Positions 58,922-64,000 of a stretch of 64,000 nt of DNA are shown one piece after another. The stretch's first letter is position 1; each line of letters opens with the position of its first letter. The position numbers were made by a program, and so were the translations under genes. Location: assembly GCA_041741155.1 (NCBI GenBank), contig JBGSKO010000062.1, positions 97,078 to 161,077 on the forward strand, in the 5' to 3' direction. The notes under the pieces were generated by a model that was given only the letters and a program-made list of their open reading frames with translations, did no database searches and had not been told where the DNA came from. This DNA comes from M3007 sp041741155. Lineage in GTDB: Bacteria > Bacteroidota > Bacteroidia > Chitinophagales > Saprospiraceae.

Positions 58922-61900
58922 CTACTGCTCACTTGGAGAACTGTTTCTGGCCAGTCTGAACCCGTATAGTTGGGAACTACTGAACCGATTCATTCTGTTT
59001 CGATAGGCAACCCCACATAATTTTTCCTGACTGCCCCACGAGCCACCGCGTAAAACACCATCATCGGCATCCCCCCCTTCAATCCAAGCTTGACGGCCAT
59101 CAATAGGAGCACCTTTGTAAGTTCCATGCCAGGTGTCTTGGCACCACTCCCATACGTTGCCGCTCATGTCGTGTATACCCAATTCATTGGCCTTTTTTTG
59201 ACCAATAGGATGAGGCTCGCCTCCACTATTATCATTGTACCAGCCCACCTCGTCCAAGTCATTGTCTCCGGCATACTGAAATCCTTTTGCCCATATCCCG
59301 CCCCTCGCTGCGTATTCCCACTCCGCCTCGGTGGGCAGGCGGTAATTTTTGCCTGGAAAACGCGCGTTGAGTTTCTGTAAAAATTTCTGCACGGCACTCC
59401 AGGAAACGTTTTCCATCGGACAGTCATCACGGCCCTTAAAACGAGAGGGACTGCTACCCATAATCTCCTGCCACAGTTTTTGGGTTACGGGGTACTTGCC
59501 GATCTCGAAGTCTGATACCACTACTTTATGAATTGGTTCGGCTACGTCCTGTTCGCCCATTAGGAAGGTGCCGCCTTTGACAAAGACCATATCAATTTCG
59601 CGGCGCAGTACACGAAGAATTGTTTCCGCTTTGTATTTCAAATCCTCCACATAGCGGGTGTGCGACACCAGGATGCGGCGGTCTTCCTTGTTGAGCTCGA
59701 TCACCTTGATCGTGAGCGTTTCTCCCGGCTCCACGACTGTGCCGTCTTCCTTGCGGATGTGTTTGGCGGGCGCGAAGGCTTCCAGACCGTGCGGTAACTG
59801 GAACGCGGCTCCTTTGTCGTCGCGCTTCAGCACCGTGGCTTCGTGGTAGGAGCCGACCGGGAAAATAGCCTCGAAGGTATCCCATGGGTTCTCTTCGCAC
59901 TGCTTGTGGCCAAGGCTGATCTGGCGTTTATCCTTGTCAATATCGAGCACCATCACGTCAATGGGCACGCCCACTTTGGTGAATTCGCTGGGGTGGGCGT
60001 AACGCTTCGTCCAGCTCAGGTCGCTGATATGCATCATGCCGCCCACGCCTTCGCTCAGTTCGACGAAGATGCCGTAGTTGGTCATGTTTTTCACCGTACC
60101 GGTGTGGCGGCTGCCTGCGGGGAAGCGGTTTTCGATGTCGCTCCAAGGGTCAGCAGTAAGTTGCTTGATTGAGAGGGACATCTTGCGCTTAGCGCGGTCA
60201 ATAGTGACCACACGGGCTTCCAAGTCCTGGCCCATCGTAAAGAATTCCTTGGCGGTGACGCTCATGTTGTCCCAGCTGATCTCGCTTTTGTGGATAAGGC
60301 CTTCCACGCCTGGCATGATTTCCACGAAAGCGCCGTAGTCCTGGATGTTGACCACACGGCCTTTTACTACAGCGCCTTCGATCATGTCAGCGGGAAGTGC
60401 ATCCCATGGGTGTGGGGTGATCTGTTTGAGACCGAGCTCGAAGCGATTTTTGTTTTTTTTGTATTTAAGCACCACCACCTTGATGCGCTGGTTGAGTTGC
60501 AGCACTTCGCTCGGGTGACCGATTCGGCCCCAGCTGATATTGTCAATGTGCAACAGGCCGTTCACACCGCCGAGGTCGAGGTATGCGCCGAAGTTGGTGA
60601 TATTCTTGACAACCCCCTCCAATATCTGGCCTTTTTCGGGGCTGGCGAGGGTGTGCTCGCGTTGTTCGACCGGATCGCTTTCGATGAGGGCTTTGTGGCT
60701 GACCTCGGCATATTTAATATGCTCGTTGATCTTGATCACTTTGAATTCCATCATCTTGCCCACGAACTGATCGTAGTCAATGACTGGCTTTATATCAATT
60801 TGCGTTCTGGGCAGGAAGGTTTCCAGGCCGTTACAATCCACAATCATGCCGCCGTTGGTTTTGCTGGTAACCATACCGCTGATGATCGTGCCGTTTTTGA
60901 AAGCCTTCACGATATCTTCCCAAGCGCGAAGGATTTTGGCCTTTTGGCTATCCTCATTGGTAGTTTTAGCCCCAGAGGGCTTCTCCTGATTCTTGCGGCT
61001 TAATTCAGCCGCTTCTTTTTCGAGGTCTGCCCGTAGGTCTTTGATAACTATCTCCAAATCTTCACACACCCTTGTCCAGGCGATGTCTCTGTTTTCCCAA
61101 GTCATCACGCTTCGAAGTTGTCCATCTTTTTCATCTCGCGGCAACATTTGGAGTTCTGACAAGTCGTCATTCAAATTCCAAAAACAATCGCGCACAAGGA
61201 TGGGCACTACCCGGGTGTGGCTGGCGTGTTTCTTAGCAAGCGCGGCTTTGAGTTCTTTTGTTTGAATAAAATCGGAGCCTAAAGCATCGGCACTTACGAG
61301 TATCAGCACAAGATACGCAGCATCCAACTCCTTTTGTATTCGCATTTCCCATTCTTCTCCCGGCATAAGAACAGCGTCGTGCCAGGTTTCTATTAGTCCC
61401 ATCTCAACAAAAACACGCAAATGCGTTAGCAACTCGTTTTTGTAAGAGGTGTCGGCGCGGGCATAAATGATGAATGTTTTAAGAGGGGGTACCTTGTGGC
61501 TCAATATGGTTTCTGGTTTTCCCTCAAAATGATCCTTGAGCCTATTTAACAACGAGCGTACGTCCTGATCCCAATAACTTTCTCTGATTTGCAGATGCTG
61601 ACGATTAACTAATGGCTTGATCGTATCTGGCAGACGTCTCTTTGGTGGCAGTGCTGTTTCGCCCAAAAGGATGGGTATGATTAATTTCTTAGAGTCGGAA
61701 AGCACAATTTCCAATTCTCTTCGTACCCAATCAGCAGGGTCATCTATTCGGCGGCCCTCCCGACCTATACCAAGCCAATTAGAAACTTTTGCGATAAGCA
61801 CTAATACCACCTCTGCGTTACGCACTTTTTCATACAATATTTTAGGCAACCCTATGTTTGGGCTAAGTTTAGCCTCATCATAAAAAGCGGCTCCCTCTCC

Positions 61901-64000
61901 AAATTCAGTCTCCAACGCCTGATGCAGCCTCCCGGCCTGTATCAAGCTGTCGGCTACACGGTAGCTAATGTAAATTTTTGGGCTTTTTTCTGTTACTTTT
62001 TCAAATCGTTTTTTTGCAATTTCAAGTACTCCAGCCGCTTTTAGTCGGTGTTCCCTTTGCCAGATCAAGCACTCGGAAATTAGTTTGGTTATCTCTTGAG
62101 GAAAAATTGTGAATCCTCTACTCACTAAAACTGCTTGTCCTTTTTCAAGAGCGGATCGCATCCAGGGATTACCTGTCGCAATTTGATACAGCGCTGCCCC
62201 AAACATCCAGATATCTACCGTCGTTGAATTCACTTTCAGGTTGGGATGCTGGCTTTCCGGCGGTACTTGATAAGGCAAAATTGTACGCTGTTTCAACCAT
62301 TCGAGTAACTCCGGGTCATTCTGCAAACTGCGCTCCGTCCCCTCTCCCCTCTCCTCCGCAATCCCAAAATCACTCAACACCCATGTCCCCTCCTCCGTCA
62401 GCAGGAAATGCTCCGGTTTTAAGTCGCCATGCACCACAGGCGGGTTTAATCCGTGCATGTACGCCAGCGCCGAGCCGATGTCGTGAATGATTTTCCACAG
62501 GTCTTCCTCGGTGGCTTGCCCGATCAAGTCGGAGGCGTTTGTTTCCCGGTAGGGGAATACGAGGTAGGGTATAAGAGCGTAATCTGCAGTTTTGGAAAGA
62601 GGGAAAGATAAATAAGGAAGGTTCGCCTCCATACCCAAAGCAAGTGCCTGATTGATATTCGGGTGTTTCAAACTATTCGTTATTTCGTATTCGTACCGCG
62701 CCAGTTTTTCTCCCAAGTCATCGGTGCGACGAGAGATTTTCAGTGCTACCGGAGTGCTCGTTTCTTTGTCCATCGCCTTCCACACGTTGCTCACGCCTCC
62801 TTTGCCGACCATTTTTTCGAGGAGGTAGCGCCCGGCAAAGGACTGCCCGGGTTTAAATTCAGCCGGTGCATCCACCGCCGCCGACACCGTTATCGGCGGC
62901 GGTGGTGGCGACTTTTCTTCCAAGCCCAATTTATTCAGCATGGTTTCCACCGACGTGGGCAGAACAAAATCAGTCAATTCAATCTGACGATTCAGGCGCT
63001 TGAGTACCGTGCGCAGGTGCCGGACGAGTTCCGGGTCGGGCGATTCGGAGGCCATCACGCTCAGGATGGCGATGGAGATCTGGTGCTCGGAAAAAGCTAC
63101 ACTCCTGGGGTTTTCAGGCAGGTTTTTCTCCAGCAGCTCGAGCAGGTAGGCGCTAACTCGCTGCAGCAGTTCGGGGTGGCGGGCATCAAGGAACTCTAGC
63201 AGTTCGGCGCGGGCGTCTTTAGGAATGTGGCCGTTGGCAAACCAGGGCAGGGCGGCAAGGCGGGCGAGGTAGTCGTATCGGAGCAGGTCGTGGGTGTCGT
63301 CGCTCAGCAGACGGCCAAGTTGGAGGGTGAGGCGGAAGTGAAGGGCGGGCCACACCGCGCAGGCGGCGACCCAGCGAAGGAGGGGTTCGGGCAGTTGGGC
63401 ATGCAGGTCGGGAAGGTAGGGCGAATACAGCTCGACCTGTGGCCATTCGGCAGCGGTGCGCACATAGTCGGGAAGTTCGGCGTAGCGCAAAGTCTGGTCG
63501 GGCTGTGGGTATTCGGCGGCGTAGCGTAGGGCTTCCCAAGCAGCTGGCAGCAGCAGGAAGAGTTCTTTTTTTAGGTGGTATTCGCGCAGGCCCCATCGGT
63601 CGCGGGCCAAGGGGGTGAGCAGCAAGCGGGTGTTCCAGCCTAGCAGTTGCTGGCTGGCCCAGTCAGCGGGCTGGCCCGTGTCGGGGCTGAGCAGGCGGTA
63701 TCCGTTGCCCATGAAGAGCAGGCAGGCGTGGGCGTGCCTGTATCGCACCTCGCGCAGGGGGATGCCTTCGGGGTGTTGCTCGTTGAAGCAGCGGCGGGGG
63801 TCGCCATCGTGGAAGTAGCGCTCGATTAGCACGTCCTGGCGGCGCAGGTTTTGGTAGAGGTGGTCGAAGAGCAGAGCGCGGTGGTCGTCGGTACCATAAC
63901 GCTCCACGAGCAGGAGGTACTCCACGGGCCGGGTGCGGATGCGGTAGCGCAGGGCGGGGAGGCCAGCCTGGGCGACGGTAGCGCGCAGGCTGGCAGGCCA
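58922..64000 (-). CDS. Giant multidomain protein: conserved N-region, kinase, two TIR, five S1, FGE/C-type-lectin-like (5' end outside window)
   Basis: The frame stays open at 64000; a GTG at 63925 is the first candidate start, giving 1,667 residues (numbered from there). Residues 1-330 are helical/beta sequence with a vWA-like strand pattern (EYLLLVERYGTDDHRALLFD) but no MIDAS. A kinase domain spans about 365-640 (GKGGVSN, VALK396, HGDLKPEH with Asp501, SDFG519-521). Two TIR domains follow at about 648-800 (IYISYRVADS; Glu737) and 815-965 (FIIYARADTS; Glu891). Five S1 repeats lie at about 1011-1424. An FGE-sulfatase/C-type-lectin-like domain lies at about 1446-1660 (GGTFLMGEQD, RLPTEAEWEYAARGG, GNVWEWCQD, RGGSW). 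The HRD Arg is Gly and the catalytic Asn is His506. A defence effector is the best reading; it is not proven. Confidence 0.85.
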   Translation of the reverse strand, partial: WPASLRATVAQAGLPALRYRIRTRPVEYLLLVERYGTDDHRALLFDHLYQNLRRQDVLIERYFHDGDPRRCFNEQHPEGIPLREVRYRHAHACLLFMGNGYRLLSPDTGQPADWASQQLLGWNTRLLLTPLARDRWGLREYHLKKELFLLLPAAWEALRYAAEYPQPDQTLRYAELPDYVRTAAEWPQVELYSPYLPDLHAQLPEPLLRWVAACAVWPALHFRLTLQLGRLLSDDTHDLLRYDYLARLAALPWFANGHIPKDARAELLEFLDARHPELLQRVSAYLLELLEKNLPENPRSVAFSEHQISIAILSVMASESPDPELVRHLRTVLKRLNRQIELTDFVLPTSVETMLNKLGLEEKSPPPPPITVSAAVDAPAEFKPGQSFAGRYLLEKMVGKGGVSNVWKAMDKETSTPVALKISRRTDDLGEKLARYEYEITNSLKHPNINQALALGMEANLPYLSFPLSKTADYALIPYLVFPYRETNASDLIGQATEEDLWKIIHDIGSALAYMHGLNPPVVHGDLKPEHFLLTEEGTWVLSDFGIAEERGEGTERSLQNDPELLEWLKQRTILPYQVPPESQHPNLKVNSTTVDIWMFGAALYQIATGNPWMRSALEKGQAVLVSRGFTIFPQEITKLISECLIWQREHRLKAAGVLEIAKKRFEKVTEKSPKIYISYRVADSLIQAGRLHQALETEFGEGAAFYDEAKLSPNIGLPKILYEKVRNAEVVLVLIAKVSNWLGIGREGRRIDDPADWVRRELEIVLSDSKKLIIPILLGETALPPKRRLPDTIKPLVNRQHLQIRESYWDQDVRSLLNRLKDHFEGKPETILSHKVPPLKTFIIYARADTSYKNELLTHLRVFVEMGLIETWHDAVLMPGEEWEMRIQKELDAAYLVLILVSADALGSDFIQTKELKAALAKKHASHTRVVPILVRDCFWNLNDDLSELQMLPRDEKDGQLRSVMTWENRDIAWTRVCEDLEIVIKDLRADLEKEAAELSRKNQEKPSGAKTTNEDSQKAKILRAWEDIVKAFKNGTIISGMVTSKTNGGMIVDCNGLETFLPRTQIDIKPVIDYDQFVGKMMEFKVIKINEHIKYAEVSHKALIESDPVEQREHTLASPEKGQILEGVVKNITNFGAYLDLGGVNGLLHIDNISWGRIGHPSEVLQLNQRIKVVVLKYKKNKNRFELGLKQITPHPWDALPADMIEGAVVKGRVVNIQDYGAFVEIMPGVEGLIHKSEISWDNMSVTAKEFFTMGQDLEARVVTIDRAKRKMSLSIKQLTADPWSDIENRFPAGSRHTGTVKNMTNYGIFVELSEGVGGMMHISDLSWTKRYAHPSEFTKVGVPIDVMVLDIDKDKRQISLGHKQCEENPWDTFEAIFPVGSYHEATVLKRDDKGAAFQLPHGLEAFAPAKHIRKEDGTVVEPGETLTIKVIELNKEDRRILVSHTRYVEDLKYKAETILRVLRREIDMVFVKGGTFLMGEQDVAEPIHKVVVSDFEIGKYPVTQKLWQEIMGSSPSRFKGRDDCPMENVSWSAVQKFLQKLNARFPGKNYRLPTEAEWEYAARGGIWAKGFQYAGDNDLDEVGWYNDNSGGEPHPIGQKKANELGIHDMSGNVWEWCQDTWHGTYKGAPIDGRQAWIEGGDADDGVLRGGSWGSQEKLCGVAYRNRMNRFSSSQLYGFRLARNSSPSEQ
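58946..59053 (-). other. C-terminal FGE/CLec segment resembling a DGR variable region
   Basis: Residues 1625-1660 hold the end of the lectin-like fold, LRGGSWGSQEKLCGVAYRNR then MNRFSSSQLYGFRLAR, 7 residues before the stop. In DGR target proteins, variable positions lie exactly here, between GGSW and GFRL. Several codons can be derived from the usual family residues by one change at an adenine (CRVA to CGVA, ANR to AYR). No template repeat or reverse transcriptase is in the window, so this is only a possibility. Confidence 0.35.
59615..60928 (-). other. Block of five S1 repeats resembling ribosomal protein S1
   Basis: Residues about 1000-1437 of the giant protein form five consecutive OB-fold S1 repeats (from 1011, 1097, 1182, 1269 and 1356). 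Each has the S1 signature, for example GVVKNITNFGAYLDLGGVNG followed by LLHIDNISWGRIGHPSEV. The linkers LGLKQITPHPWDAL and GHKQCEENPWDTFE are hallmarks of bacterial RpsA rather than of single S1 domains in RNases. By sequence order it resembles RpsA repeats 2-6 as I know them for Bacteroidota. Repeat 1 of RpsA, which docks on S2, is missing. Confidence 0.8.

Noticed and set aside
1..64000. tRNA, rRNA, insertion sequence or prophage genes
   Set aside because: No tRNA-like T-loop and acceptor stems, transposases, integrases or phage structural genes were recognised on either strand.

Overview
The window is a GC-rich chromosomal segment of a Bacteroidota member, most likely of the class Saprospiria. 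The lineage call is an inference from the gene set: a PorP/SprF-type protein, a secreted protein with a type IX secretion sorting domain, TonB-linked outer-membrane receptors, DUF4783, DUF3137, and a RodA carrying the long insertion usual in the phylum. At least sixteen genes are also preceded by the phylum's -7 promoter element TAnnTTTG. Most genes are envelope or housekeeping genes. No rRNA, tRNA, CRISPR array, insertion sequence or phage structural gene was recognised.

Layout. 1-7.1 kb: end of a possible PBP2 gene, rodA, tgt, a PorP/SprF protein, bactofilin, two AtpZ/AtpI-like membrane proteins, a DinB-fold protein and a methyltransferase. 7.2-16.4 kb: LPS genes hldD and lpxH, which diverge, then a TMTC-like TPR membrane protein, a PIF1-like helicase with HRDC and helix-turn-helix domains, a lone efflux adaptor, a TrpF-like protein without its catalytic Cys, DUF2461 and DUF1304. 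16.6-26 kb: two TonB-type outer-membrane proteins around an AraC-type regulator and a DoxX-remnant fusion, then a GT-C-like membrane protein and DUF3137. 26-29.3 kb: a ParA plus basic-helix partner module, a divergent S24/LexA-like repressor, and lspA. 29.3-45.6 kb: a TPR-like protein, a large secreted T9SS substrate, rlmD, a vWA protein, MoxR, a thioredoxin-fold protein, an SRPBCC-GyrI fusion and a GH92 mannosidase. 45.8-53 kb: a Pit phosphate transporter, DUF4783, and the outer-membrane biogenesis run PpiC-type lipoprotein, SurA-like protein and BamA. 53-57 kb: a PaaE-type reductase, a second TMTC-like protein and nadA.

The right end (57.3-64 kb) is accessory. It has two toxin-antitoxin pairs (UPF0175/DUF3368 and a small antitoxin/PIN) beside one enormous gene that runs off the window. 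That protein joins a conserved N-terminal region, a Ser/Thr-kinase-like domain, two TIR domains, five S1 repeats that read like the body of ribosomal protein S1, and a C-terminal FGE-sulfatase/C-type-lectin-fold domain. The end of that domain resembles a variable region of a diversity-generating retroelement (DGR). I read it as a candidate conflict or immune effector with a captured ribosomal-protein module, and it is the main discovery candidate here.

A second theme is intergenic architecture. Two perfect inverted repeats of 34 and 36 bp are built from simple phrases (AACCAGAAACC; CTCAACC). Single-sided copies of the CTCAACC phrase lie in front of other genes, and a third phrase family is built on TCATCA/TCATCG. 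Most lie directly upstream of a start codon, usually with the C-rich phrase on the coding strand.
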